Shown here: positions 1-11,455 of the stretch, one piece after another
How the letters are laid out: every line of letters begins with the position of its first letter
How positions within the stretch are numbered: the stretch's first letter is position 1
Origin: Tethya wilhelma
Taxonomy: Eukaryota; Porifera; Demospongiae; Tethyida; Tethyidae
Direction: 5' to 3'
Length of the DNA: 64,000 nt
NCBI GenBank assembly: GCA_964030475.1
Contig: CAXIPT010000001.1
Span: 19,970,994-20,034,993, forward strand
Program-made: the position numbers and the translations under genes
Notes under the pieces: generated by a model
What the model was told of the DNA's origin: nothing
Seen by the model: the letters and a program-made list of their open reading frames with translations, nothing else
Databases searched by the model: none

Positions 1-3000
1 CACGAATCACAAACTCTTGTAGACCAGGTGTTGGGAAGTGACGGATTAGTCCAATCTTTGTGTGTAGAAACCACAGTGCATGGTCCAGCTCTTCAGCGTC
101 TGTAATACCACAGTCTTTGGCAATAGAGAAACATTGTTCGTAACTGATGATGCTATCTTTTATCATTTCTTGTCGAAGAACAAGGCTGAAAATTAGCCAG
201 TGAGTGGGGAAGTGAACTTTAAACTGTTTGCTAAAAACAACACGCTCAACATCTAGCTGGATCTTTTTGAAGTCTGAATAATCCTCTGAGAAATTATTGA
301 CTGTGTAGATAAGTTGAGATTCACTAGCAAACTGTATTATGTTTTGGTCATAGTGTGAGGTTGACATGATGATTTTCTGGAGGTGCTGGTCTATTTTCTT
401 GATTTCAGATTCAGAATCAGTAGTAGCTCTTTCGAGGTTGTCTTTGTGAGTTCCAACAATGAACATTTTGGATTTAAGAGTAACATTCTTCACTTGTGGA
501 CTATTGTTAGTGAATGTCCCCATTGAAGCTACACTGGCGAGGGTTTGAAGGATTGCTTCCACCACAGTGAGGGTAGACTGGTATGGCTCTGACCTTCCAC
601 CTTCAGGAAGATGGTACTCAATTGTGAATCGTTGATTGAGGTCTTGATCAAGACGAAATGTGAAGAAGAACACAGAAGGTCCAGACACCAAAAGAGGAAT
701 CACTTCTTGGAACTCCACTTGTCCTCCAGTATCAGTCAGATAAAATGACCAAGAATTCTCAAAGAGTTCACGAATGGACTCCAAGCCTTTTCCTTCAATA
801 GCAGCTTTGAATACTTCCATTGGAGGTATGTATCCTTCTGGGTATGGAGTTGTGTAGTCTTCTTTTAAGAATGGAGTTGTAACACTCTGTTCAGCAATTG
901 TCAGAGGCTCACTAACATGGGACTGCTCCATAGGTGAGGTAATCTGCACTTCACTCTGCATCAAAGTGGAAGTAGGTTGTGTTATCACTGTACTATCAGT
1001 GAGTTGGGTAGTAGCTGGTTGCTGTGGTTGTTGGGATGTGATGTTCTGAGTAGCTAGTTTCATCAGTCGAATGGCTTCTTGGCCATACAATAGCTTCAAC
1101 CATTTGGTGTCTTGAATGCTAAGAGCAATAGAGTGAGATTTTCGAACTCCAACAACTTGTATCACCTTTTCAGCTACACCAGTACTGGGTGAGTCAGGTA
1201 TAGGCATTTCACCAGAAAGACGTGACATCAGGGAGCTCTTTCCTGATCGAGCAGGACCAACCATCATTCCATGGGATAGAGTGTGTTTCAATGTTCCCTT
1301 TTCTTTCATTGCTTTCTTAACAGCAGCAAAGTGTTCTTCAAAGTTTGGATCTTCAGTGTTCTGTGTACTGCTTTGATCTTCACTCTCCTCTGAAATGTAC
1401 ACATTCTCTTCAGTATTGTTCTTCTCAACTTCCTCTTTCTGCTCCTCCACAAACAGTCTTTCCTCCAATTGATCACGCTCAAATATGGCAATTTCTTTCT
1501 CAAAATAGTCCACTACATTAAGCATAACAGAGTCACCTCCCTTTCTGTGATCTTTGAGAAACCGTGTCAAGAAAGGAAACTCTCTGAATTTCTTCCTCTC
1601 TTCATTTTTCACATAGTTCTCTGAGAATTGAAGTAGGAGAGCTATCAGGCCAGCGATGGCTGGAGCAGCACAAGAAGTGCCTGTACTACAGACTGAGGTT
1701 TCTCTACCAGTTGCATCAGGGTGGATCACAGCTTCTCCTGGTGCAAAACAGTTGATGTCCTCTGGAGGATTCATGTCCATCTTGTAGCCTGTTTGGTTAT
1801 GAGCTCCCACACAGATAACTTCTGGTTCACTGGCTGGAAATTGAATGCCTCCTTCCAACTTTCCATAGTTGCCAGCAGCACCAACCATGACAACTCCTAG
1901 CTCCCTGAGATGTTTTATGAGGCGGGCCATTTCCTGTTGGTTGCTATCATCAGGAGTGTACTTCAAACCAAAGGACATGGAAATGATATCAGGTGCATAT
2001 TTGTTGCTTTCTTCCTTCATTTTGATGAGATCTTTCAAGGCATTGATAATCGAATTTTCATGATATGTAGCTCCAACTGAACAAATCAATAGAGTTGATT
2101 TAGGGGCTACCCCTCCACTCTTGACATCACCAAATGGCTCTCCTCCAGCAACAAAAGCAGCCATTGTTCCGTGACTAGCATTCCTAGCATTTCTTTCTGG
2201 TGCACCCCATTCACCAGTGGTCTCTCCTTCCTTTTCAAGGTATCTACGTCCTCGTAATCGTCTTTTGGCAGAGGCTTTTGTGAATCCTTTATGTCCGTGG
2301 TTGACACCATTGTCTATTATAGCAATTATGATGCCTTCTCCATTCAGTTTGTCGTGGATTTTGTTCAATTCCCAAATTGGAGGAGCAGAAGTATCGATTC
2401 TTGACACTGTAAGAGGAGTGGCCACTCTTTGGAAATCACTAACAACTGATGTTTGTTTCTCATCTGATGGTGTGGTTTGTTTACATGCTTCTTTCAACAT
2501 CTCAATCATACGGACATTTGGTTGCTTAGGGTATAAGTCACAAGCATAATACTTAAGAAGGGTTTTGTCGTCAATAGTCTCTCTTGTAACATCAACACCT
2601 TTGTGTAACAATAGCTTGACAACATCAGGAGAATTTGATTTCACAGCGAAAAACAAAGCTGAGCAGCCCCTAAAGTCCAACCTCTCTAGGTCAGTATCAC
2701 GTTTTAGTAAACACTCAACTGTAACAACATGTCCTCCCTCACTTGCTAGCATGAGGGCTGTACGTTCCTTTTTATTTTGATGGTCGATAACTATATCCTC
2801 ATTCGGTAGCAGCTGTTCAACACAGGTTGTGTCACCTCTTTCGCTTGCAATCATTAGTGCACTGTTCCCATCACTGTCTTGTAAATTTGGTTGAGCGCCA
2901 TGGTCTAGTAGGAGCTTAACTATCTCATTGTAACCACATTTAGTTGCTACCATCAGTGCACTCTCCTCTGATCTGTTGCATANGAGCAGGATATCCTAAT

Positions 3001-4811
3001 ACATCTTCTACTTCTAGCTCAGCACCAAATTGTAACAATTGATCCACAACAGAATAATTTCCTTTCCAACTTGCTAACATGAGAGCAGTATGTTTGTCAT
3101 TATTTTGCAGGTTCACATCTATATCCTTCTTCTGTAGAAGTTGTTTGACACATTTGTCATCACCATTTCGACTAGCAAGCATTAGAGGGGTTTCCCCATT
3201 GGTATTGCGTGAATTCAAGTCTATGTCTTTTCTTTCTAACAAGAGTTTTACACATTTGGTTTGACCTCTCTGACTTGCTGCTATAAGTGCTGAATCTCCT
3301 TTACTGTTCTTCAAGTTAACTTGAGCACCATGATCTAACAATAGCTTAGTATAGTCTTCAAGACCATTTGAGACGGCCTCTATCAATGCTGTGGTACCAT
3401 TGTACATAGTATCAACATTGGCTTTGTATCGCAAAAGTAGTTTGGCAACTTTATAGATATTTGGTCCATAGTAACTTTGAAGAAGTTGGTCGTAAAGCTC
3501 ATCGCCACTGCTATAACTAGCTGATCCATACCAACTCCCATCAACTGCTTTTACAAGAAACGAATTAACTGTTTCATCTTGAATTACATCTTCAGAAGCA
3601 TGTTTGAGAAGAAGCTCAAGAATAGGAAAGAAAGAGCTGTCGGAACTAAACTCTAATGTTTCTGTCAGAACACGTGTATCAACTATTCCTCCGTATGTTA
3701 ACAGTTCCTTTACTATCTTCTCATCACAACTCTGAACAGCACACATCAGTGGGGTACTACATATGCCTTTAACATCTGAAATCAAATTGACGTCAGCTTT
3801 ATTCTTGAGGAGGAGCACCATGGTGTCATAACAACCGTTCTGTGTGAGCAAATTGGAAATTACTCTTGACAAAATCGGCCCGGCATTTTCTGTAACATGA
3901 TTAACAGTTGCACCACTCTCGATCAATAATTCGGCCATCTTTGTGTCACATTTATTACAAGCCAAAGACAGGGCAGTTTCTCCACGTTGAGTAGATATGT
4001 TCACATCAGCATTATACTTCAACAGCAGTCGAGCAGTTTCAATGTCACCACAGCTACTAGCCACAACTAGGGGTGTTTCTCCATCATCACCATCAGTATC
4101 ATTGACATCTACTCCTCGTTCAAGTAACATTTCTACAAACTGTCTGTCTATCATCGGTGTCCTAGCCACAACAGCCAACAGACCCTTGTGTCGCTCTTTA
4201 TCAGTGACATCAACACCACGTTCAATCAGAAGCCGAGCAAATTTCCAATAGAAGTGTTTACATAGTGATATTAACAGTGATTTTCCACTTTGAGGGTCGA
4301 TTGAATTGATATCAGCACCGTGTTCCAACAACAGCTTAAACATTTCTTGGTGAATACAGTAATTTCGGCCACGAAGGGCTCTCATCAAAAGAGAATGACT
4401 GTTTTGAAGACTCGCGCCATTTTTCAGTAGCAGTACTGCCACTTCAATTCGGTTGTTATAGACAGCTTCCCACAAGGGAGTCCTGGCACGAAATTCCCCA
4501 TTACCCACAAAGTCAAGATGTGCACCATTTTGTATCAAAACCCTCACGATTTCAACATACCCTTTGGCAGCAGCAACAGAGAGTGGAGTGGCTTGATATA
4601 CTTCTATATTCACCTCGACATCTTCTCTCTGTACGAGGAGCTTCACTACTTCCAATTGACCTGTCTCACAGGCAGCAATAAGAGGGGGCTTGGACCAGTC
4701 GTAGTTCAGGTCAAATCCCTCAGGTAGCTGAGATAGAATAGAAGAAACACGTTTTTTGTCTCCAGTACTCGCCGCTGTAGTTAGGCTAGTTCGGTAGTCG
4801 TAGTTGGCCAT
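1..4811 (-). CDS. Ankyrin-repeat / subtilase (S8) / ROC-COR GTPase fusion protein, 3' end outside window
   Basis: A large, essentially intronless minus-strand coding region starts at the ATG at 4811 and is still open at base 1. In order it encodes about 16 or more ankyrin repeats (4760-2530), an S8 peptidase, a charged linker rich in Glu, a ROC-type GTPase and the start of a COR domain. The protease has Asp in IIDNGV (2312-2314), His in ASHGTM (2171-2173), the oxyanion Asn in AAGNYG (1868-1870) and Ser in GTSCAAP (1673-1675), so it looks active. The GTPase has Walker A GPARSGKSS (1235-1258), DTGGQ as switch II (719-733) and THKD as G4 (440-454). From about 215 to 1 the sequence (THWLIFSLVLR, then a winged-helix-like segment) fits COR. 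There is no signal peptide, so the protein is probably cytosolic. The frame changes at the N at 2983, in the middle of an ankyrin repeat. The fusion is seen directly; a signalling or immune role is inferred. Confidence 0.85.
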
Positions 4812-5063
4812 TTCAGGGTGAATCTGGAAACTTCCTCTTCGATCGTATTATGCACGTGCACATTTAAGCATACTATTTTGATGACCTTTACCAAACCATT
4901 GGATTACAAAAGTATCAAGAGACATTCTCAGTACAAGAAACAAACTATAAGAGCCAGCACAGAAAAATTAATACATACATACTCACACAACATCACACAC
5001 AAAAAATTATAGCATAAGCTAACGAAATATTCGATCAAAGTATAAACATCATTGCATGTCAAA
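4812..5063. other. Short spacer between the two ANK-S8 genes
   Basis: This AT-rich stretch of 252 bases must hold both the 3' end of the right-hand gene and the promoter of the left-hand one. I see no clear TATA box and no conserved element shared with the region upstream of 8057. Confidence 0.6.
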
Positions 5064-8057
5064 TCAAGGCCGTTGTGACACAAGCATCATTTCCAATAGT
5101 CTCAGTCTTTCCTCTAATTGATCACGTTCAAATATGGCAATTTCTTTCTCAAAATAGTCCATTACATTAAGCATAACAGAGTCACCTCCCTTTCTGTGTT
5201 CTTTGAGAAACCGTGTCAAGAAAGGAAACTCTCTAAATTTCTTCCTCTCTTCATTTTTCACATATTTCTCTGAGAATTGAAGTAGGAGAGCTATCAGGCC
5301 AGCGATGGCTGGAGCAGCACAAGAAGTGCCTGTACTACAGACTGAGCTTTCACTACCAGTTGCATCAGGGTGGATCACAGCTTCTCCTGGTGCAAAACAG
5401 TTGATGTCCTCTGGAGGATTCATGTCCATCTTGTAGCCTGTTTGGTTATGAGCTCCCACACAGATAACTTCTGGTTCACTGGCTGGAAATTGAATGCCTC
5501 CTTCCAACTTTCCATAGTTGCCAGCAGCAGCAACCATGACAACTCCTAGCTCCCTGAGATGTTTTATGAGGCGGGCCATTTCCTGTTGGTTGCTATCATC
5601 AGGAGTGTACTTCAAACCAAAGGACATTGAAATGATATCGGGTGCATATACATTGTGTTCCTTCTTCATTTTGATGAGATCTTTCAAGGCATTGATGATT
5701 GACTTTTCATGATACGTAGCTCCAACTGAACAAATCAATAGAGTTGATTTAGGGGCTACCCCTCCACTCTTGACATCACCAAATGGTTCTCCTCCAGCAA
5801 CAAAAGCAGCCATTGTTCCGTGACTAGCATTCCTAACATTCCTTTCTGGTGCACCCCATTCACCAGTGGTCTCTCCTTCCTTTTCAAGGTATCTACGTCC
5901 TCGTAATCGTCCTTCGTAAGAGGCTCTTGTGAATCCTTTATGTCCGTAGTTGACACCATTGTCTATTATAGCAATTACAATGCCTTCTCCATTCAGTTTG
6001 TCGTGGATTTTGTTCAGTTCCCAAATTGCAGGAGCAGAAGTATCGATTCCTGACACTGTAAGAGGAGTGGCCACTCTTTGGAAATCACTAACAACTGATG
6101 TTTGTTTCTCATCTGATGGTGTGGTTTGTTTACATGCTTCTTTCAACATCTCAATCATACGGACATTTGGTTCCTTGTGACATTCAAAGGCAAATTGAAT
6201 AAGTGTTTTATTGTCGATAGTTTTTTGTGTAAAATCAGCACCTTTGTGCAAAAACAGTTCTACTACATCAGGAGAGTTTGATTTCACAGCATAAAACAGA
6301 GCAGAACATCCTCTCACATCCAATATCTCTAGTTCAGCACCATGTTCTAATAGTAGTTGTACAATAGCAACATTTCCTCTCTCACTTGCTAGCATGAGGG
6401 CTGTATGTAGCTTGTTGTTTTGATGGTTGACAGCCTCAGAGTCTATTTTTAGCAGTAGAAGTTCCAAACATTTGGTGTGGCCTCTCTCACTTGCTACTGT
6501 TAATGCTGAATCTCCACTAGTATTCTTAATGTTCACTTGAGCACCATGATCTAATAAAAGTTTCGTAAAGTCTTCAAGACCATTTGAGACAGCCTCTATC
6601 AATGCTGTGGTACCATTGTACACAGTATCAACATTGACTTTGTATCGCAAAAGTAGTTTGGCAAGTTCATAGTTACTACTCTTATCTGATCCAGAGCGAC
6701 TCTCCTGGACTGCTCTTACAAGAAATGAACTAACTCTTTCATCTTGAATCACATCTTCCGAAGCATGTTGGAGAAGAAGCTCAAGAATTGGTAAGAATGA
6801 ACTTTTGGATCTCAATGCAAACACTTCTGCTAGAGCAACGACACTAGCTTTTCCTCCATATGTTAACAGTTCCCTTACTATCTTCTCACTACCACTCTGA
6901 ACAGCACATATCAGTGGGGTACGAAGTTTTCCTTCATCATCATCAACCAAACTGACGTCAGCTTTATTCTTGAGGAGGAGCACCATGGTGTCATAGCAAC
7001 GGTCGGCAGTCACGGATGGGTAACTCTGTTTAAAGTTACACATACTTAGAACGATTCTTGTTAAAATGGGTCCATACTCTGTAACATGGTCGACATTTGC
7101 ACCATTCTTGATCAATAATTCGGCCATCACTGTGTCATATCTATCACAAGCAAGAGAGAGGGGAGTATATCCATGTAATCCATTAGATATATTCACATCG
7201 GCTTTATACTTTAACAGCAGCTGAACAGCATCAACGTCACCACGCTTGCTAGCCAGCATTAGAGATGTTTCTCCATGGTCATCAGTATCATTGATATCTA
7301 CCCCTCGTTCAAGTAACATTACCACAAACTCTTTGTCTACATCCTCCCTACCAATCACTGCAGCCAACAGACCCTTGTGTCGCTCCTTATCAGTGACATC
7401 AACACCACGTTCTATCAGAAGCCGAGCACATTCCCAAGAGCCACGTTCACATACTTTCATTAACAGCGATTTTCCACTTTGAGGATCCGTTGAATTGATA
7501 TCAGCACCGTGTTCCAACAACAGCTTGAACACTTTGAACATTTCTTTCCCACAAGGGCTAGTGTTGATATTCTTCCCAGGAAGAGTGGACATCAGAAGAA
7601 AATAAATGTTTTGAAGACTGGCCCCATTTTTCAGTAGCAGTGCTGCTGCCTCATATTGAATGTGGAAGATGGCTCTCCACAATGGAGTCCTATCTTCAGG
7701 TGCCCCACCCAGCTTTGGTCCAGCTCCCACATGGTCAACATGTGCACCACTTTGTATCAAAACCTTCATGACTTCAACATACCCTTTGGCAGCAGCAGCA
7801 GACAATGGAGTGGTGTGGGAAAGTATCTCTGTGGCTATATTCACCTGGACATCTTCTCTCTGTACGAGTAGCTTCACCACTTCCAGTTGACCTCTCTCAC
7901 AGGCAGCAATAAGAGGGGGCTTGGACCAGTCATTGGTGTAGTTCAGGTCAAATCCCTCAGGTAGCTGAGATAGAATGGAAGAGACAAGTTCTATGTCTCC
8001 AGTACGTGCAGCTTGAGTTAGTCTGGCTCGAGAGTCGTCCATTCCAGCAAGAACCAC
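5064..8057 (-). CDS. Ankyrin-repeat / subtilase (S8) protein, 997 aa, lacking the GTPase module
   Basis: A single uninterrupted frame of 997 residues. Residues about 15-650 are ankyrin repeats, with many TALMLASERG and LLLEHGAEL type helices. Residues about 680-960 form an S8 peptidase with D699 (IIDNGV), H746 (ASHGTM), N847 (AAAGNYG) and S912 (GTSCAAP). The D-H and H-S spacings of 47 and 166 are normal for subtilases. It is a close tandem paralogue of the gene to its left, in the same orientation and 252 bases away. It stops after LEERLRLLEMMLVSQRP, the point where the neighbour enters its linker and ROC domain, so it is either a truncated or an ancestral form. No signal peptide or propeptide is visible; the ankyrins occupy the N terminus, which is unusual for a subtilase. 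Substrate and role are unknown. The start at 8057 (MVLAG) could instead be the Met five codons on (MDDSRA), which aligns better with MANYDYR of the paralogue. Confidence 0.9.
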   Translation of the reverse strand: MVLAGMDDSRARLTQAARTGDIELVSSILSQLPEGFDLNYTNDWSKPPLIAACERGQLEVVKLLVQREDVQVNIATEILSHTTPLSAAAAKGYVEVMKVLIQSGAHVDHVGAGPKLGGAPEDRTPLWRAIFHIQYEAAALLLKNGASLQNIYFLLMSTLPGKNINTSPCGKEMFKVFKLLLEHGADINSTDPQSGKSLLMKVCERGSWECARLLIERGVDVTDKERHKGLLAAVIGREDVDKEFVVMLLERGVDINDTDDHGETSLMLASKRGDVDAVQLLLKYKADVNISNGLHGYTPLSLACDRYDTVMAELLIKNGANVDHVTEYGPILTRIVLSMCNFKQSYPSVTADRCYDTMVLLLKNKADVSLVDDDEGKLRTPLICAVQSGSEKIVRELLTYGGKASVVALAEVFALRSKSSFLPILELLLQHASEDVIQDERVSSFLVRAVQESRSGSDKSSNYELAKLLLRYKVNVDTVYNGTTALIEAVSNGLEDFTKLLLDHGAQVNIKNTSGDSALTVASERGHTKCLELLLLKIDSEAVNHQNNKLHTALMLASERGNVAIVQLLLEHGAELEILDVRGCSALFYAVKSNSPDVVELFLHKGADFTQKTIDNKTLIQFAFECHKEPNVRMIEMLKEACKQTTPSDEKQTSVVSDFQRVATPLTVSGIDTSAPAIWELNKIHDKLNGEGIVIAIIDNGVNYGHKGFTRASYEGRLRGRRYLEKEGETTGEWGAPERNVRNASHGTMAAFVAGGEPFGDVKSGGVAPKSTLLICSVGATYHEKSIINALKDLIKMKKEHNVYAPDIISMSFGLKYTPDDSNQQEMARLIKHLRELGVVMVAAAGNYGKLEGGIQFPASEPEVICVGAHNQTGYKMDMNPPEDINCFAPGEAVIHPDATGSESSVCSTGTSCAAPAIAGLIALLLQFSEKYVKNEERKKFREFPFLTRFLKEHRKGGDSVMLNVMDYFEKEIAIFERDQLEERLRLLEMMLVSQRP

Positions 8058-8600
8058 AGAACCACCAAATGAACTTTCTGCTTTGATTAATTTTTGTGTA
8101 CACTTCCTTGATGACAGGAAACGGTTATGGTAATTAACTTACCACACCCAAGTTTAAATTACCATAAACATTCCAATTATTATTATATCAAAGAAGAAGA
8201 GTGTGTTAACGATATAAACAATACTTATAACAATCTAGCTATGGGTAATTAGCTTATCACTACTAATTTTGTCAGCAATACCATTCTGCCCGATCTCTCC
8301 GATCTCCCACGTACCCTCTACGGATTCGGTGGTTAAACACCCTCTTCTCTTCTCATCTCTTCTCATTGGCTCATTTCAGAGCCGCTATACAACATATAAA
8401 CATGCATTCGCAACAAACTTCACTAACGATAATTATTTCTTGTAACCATAGTAACAGTCTATGGGTTAATTGAAGATCTCAGGAGCATTAAAAAAGATTG
8501 TGATGTGAGATCACAATTCCACTTTGGATGGATTCCATAATAATTCATTGGAAATTATACCATGAATACCAACAAATTGCAAGTAACAGTACATATACTG
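8058..8600. other. Intergenic region: promoter side of the ANK-S8 gene and 3' flank of XRRA1
   Basis: Non-coding, moderately AT-rich. It must contain the promoter of the gene starting at 8057 and the transcript end of XRRA1, whose stop is at 8601-8603. I see no repeat or RNA gene in it. Confidence 0.5.
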
Positions 8601-10024
8601 CTAACTGAATGTAACTCTTGCAAGTGTCTTGGGAGTGAGTTTCTTGTGTCCTGATTGACCATGTCTTTCTCTTCCACTGCTCAACTCAGAAGAGGCAGAA
8701 TGAACAGTTCTCAGAGAAGAGGCTCTCACCTGGTCATAGCGAGACTGCATCTGGAGCAACAAACAAATATCAATTTACTGTACAATCAAATATAGACTTG
8801 TTTCAAGAATCAGAACACCTATATCTAAATCATGGCATCCAAATTGACCACAAAATCTTGCTCAATAAGCAAAATTAATAGCTGAAGCATCTCTCTCTAT
8901 TATTACACACGAAGGGTTAAAGCAATAGCTACCTCTGCTAGGAGTTTCCTGCTCTCCCTCTGCAGTCTTGAGGTGGACCTTCTCTCTGTCTCCTCTGCTG
9001 GTGGTGTTCTTGGCTGGAGCATCTCAGCAACATTGCTCTCCAGAGTGTTGCAGTGAGTCCTGATGTCATCTAGCATCCCCTGGAGCTGTCTCACCTTGGA
9101 GTTGGAGTGAATTATGGGAGCAAGAGAAGGACCACCACCACCACCAGCTACTGGCACCAACTGAGAGGAGACTGGAGACTGGAGCAATGGATGGGATGGT
9201 TGAATGTGAGAGAGTGAGAGAGAAAAGAGGAACTTAATGAGTGAACACAGGTTTGTAAGCATAAAAGCAAATAAATTTTTAATGTTATTCTTGGCTTCAT
9301 GTTAAAAAATACAACAAAAAACAAGCAAAAAAAAACAAACAAAAAGGGATGATCTGCTCTACTTTTACTTCAGCAAAGCTTTCCGTTTGTGATAGCAAAA
9401 ATTAATGATTGAACACATTCTCTCCTCTTACCCGTTTTAGGTAGTCTCCACTGTTGGCCTTCACTGGTGAGTGTCTTGCTACAGGAGGTCTCTGATTCAC
9501 TGAGTCAGTCAACACCAGTGGATGCTTCAGGGCATTCTGTAGAGCTCTGGTACAGCCATAGATATCTACACAAGGTCACAAATCCATATGAAAATACACA
9601 GCAAAGAATCTTCTCTATGTAGCATTACAGCCTCCTAAACCAGGCTTTCACAGCTTCTGCTAAAGTACAAGCAGGAGTAAACTATTCCCTTTTTATTATC
9701 ATTCTACTCTTGGTACAACTGAAGCAAAGGAGGTCTGTTATCATGCTAACAGTATAATATATTGTTTTTTTTTATGTACAGAAAAAATAGTGAGAGAGGG
9801 CTTGGTTCAAGGCTATCTACCTGTTGGTATGTTCATAGAGGGGTCGTCGTAGGTGTCCAGTAGCATCTCGTATCCCTTGTACCTCTGAGGTGCCCCTCTG
9901 TGTCTCTCTTGAGTCTCTCTCCTTCGACACCTAAACTCCTCTTTGACAGACCACGACCTTTGAGGAGACCCAGCCACTGGATGGGAGNGTTAGAAATATT
10001 GTACAACCTAACATAAAATGGGCA

Positions 10025-10062
<38 letters not shown>

Positions 10063-11414
10063 AATCATGATTGTATACTGAATCAAATATTAAATCTATA
10101 GGCTGAAAAAAATAAATTTCAAAGTTGCCAGGATATGCCAAAGTGACCAATTATCAAAGGAATATCAAACAAAAGTATTATGCAACCTAACATAAAGCTG
10201 GCAAGCAAAAACATTCTCTTGCCATTAGCCATACTCCACTCACTTGTGTGAGAAAGACTCCTTGCACTTCATCATCATCATCATCGGCTGTCTTGGTCTC
10301 CACCCCCTCCTCCCCCTCTTCCTCCACACCCTCACTTATCACACTCATCACACCATCACCATCCTCACTGGTCACACTCTCACTTCGCAAGTCCGACGTT
10401 GTGAAGGAGTGAGGGGATGAGGGTGTGTGGGTGTGGGAGAGGGAAGGGATACTGCCGAGCATCTTGAGAGCATTGCTACTACCAGCAGTGGGCGGAGCTT
10501 CGATGGCTGGTAGAGGGTACTTTGGGATGGTGGGGGGCGGGGCTGAAGACACCTGCAAACAACATTGATGGAAATTATGTTAGCATGTACAATTGCAGTG
10601 TAATCTCCCGTGCCTATACCTTCTTGAAGTCCTTTGCAGCATTTCCAATGTTGTATCCTTTCTTAGCTGGAGGCAATTTCCTAACAACATTTGAGAATTT
10701 GAGAAGGTAGTACACGACACCATTTGACAGACAGGGACTCACCTAACCACTTTGATAGCACAACCTTGAACCAAGTGAGCTTTTAACAATGGAGGCATTC
10801 CTGTAGATCAAAACAACAGCATGCACAATGAGATTCTTGATGCTGTGTGTAGTTTCAATAGTAATGAAAGCACCAAGGTGCATAAGCCTCGGCGCACTCA
10901 CATGTATGACATATGACCAGCACGATCCACTGAGAGGTGTCAGTGGCCTAGCAAATTCAAGCCTGCTGCAATTGACCTGTGGTTAACCTAGTTATATTTA
11001 AACCGCTGTTTTGGAATTCATTGAATATACTTTTGATGCTTGTAGTACTTAGTACTTGCACTTTAATGCTCAGCTCGAGATACTTCTGCACAAAGCTATA
11101 TTCAACTTTCAATCATTGAGTTACTTACCTGTACTGTCCAAGCAGCAGGCTAAGCCAGCCCGGCTGCCAAACTCCAGTCCATGATTCAAGCTGTATTGTT
11201 TCTAGATAACGCACACTACACGGGGCGTGATCAATGGGTGCGGTTTCGAAGCTAAGCGCTCAGAGAAGCACAAAAGCCTCAAATCTCAGAAACTACAGCG
11301 TTTTGCAAGATTCTACACAACAAATTTCTAGATAATTTCGATTTATGAACGTAAGTACCTTTCATTTGGACCATAGAGCTGTCATTCTTCAGATAATCTA
11401 GTAACAGACAGACA

Positions 11415-11455
<41 letters not shown>

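Noticed and set aside
2940..4811. A separate ankyrin-only gene of 623 residues
   Set aside because: Its stop arises only from the frame change at the N at 2983; ankyrin coding goes on in another frame into the protease.
9833..10150. Minus-strand frame of 105 codons
   Set aside because: It reads an XRRA1 exon in the wrong frame and runs through the intron and the CA repeat.
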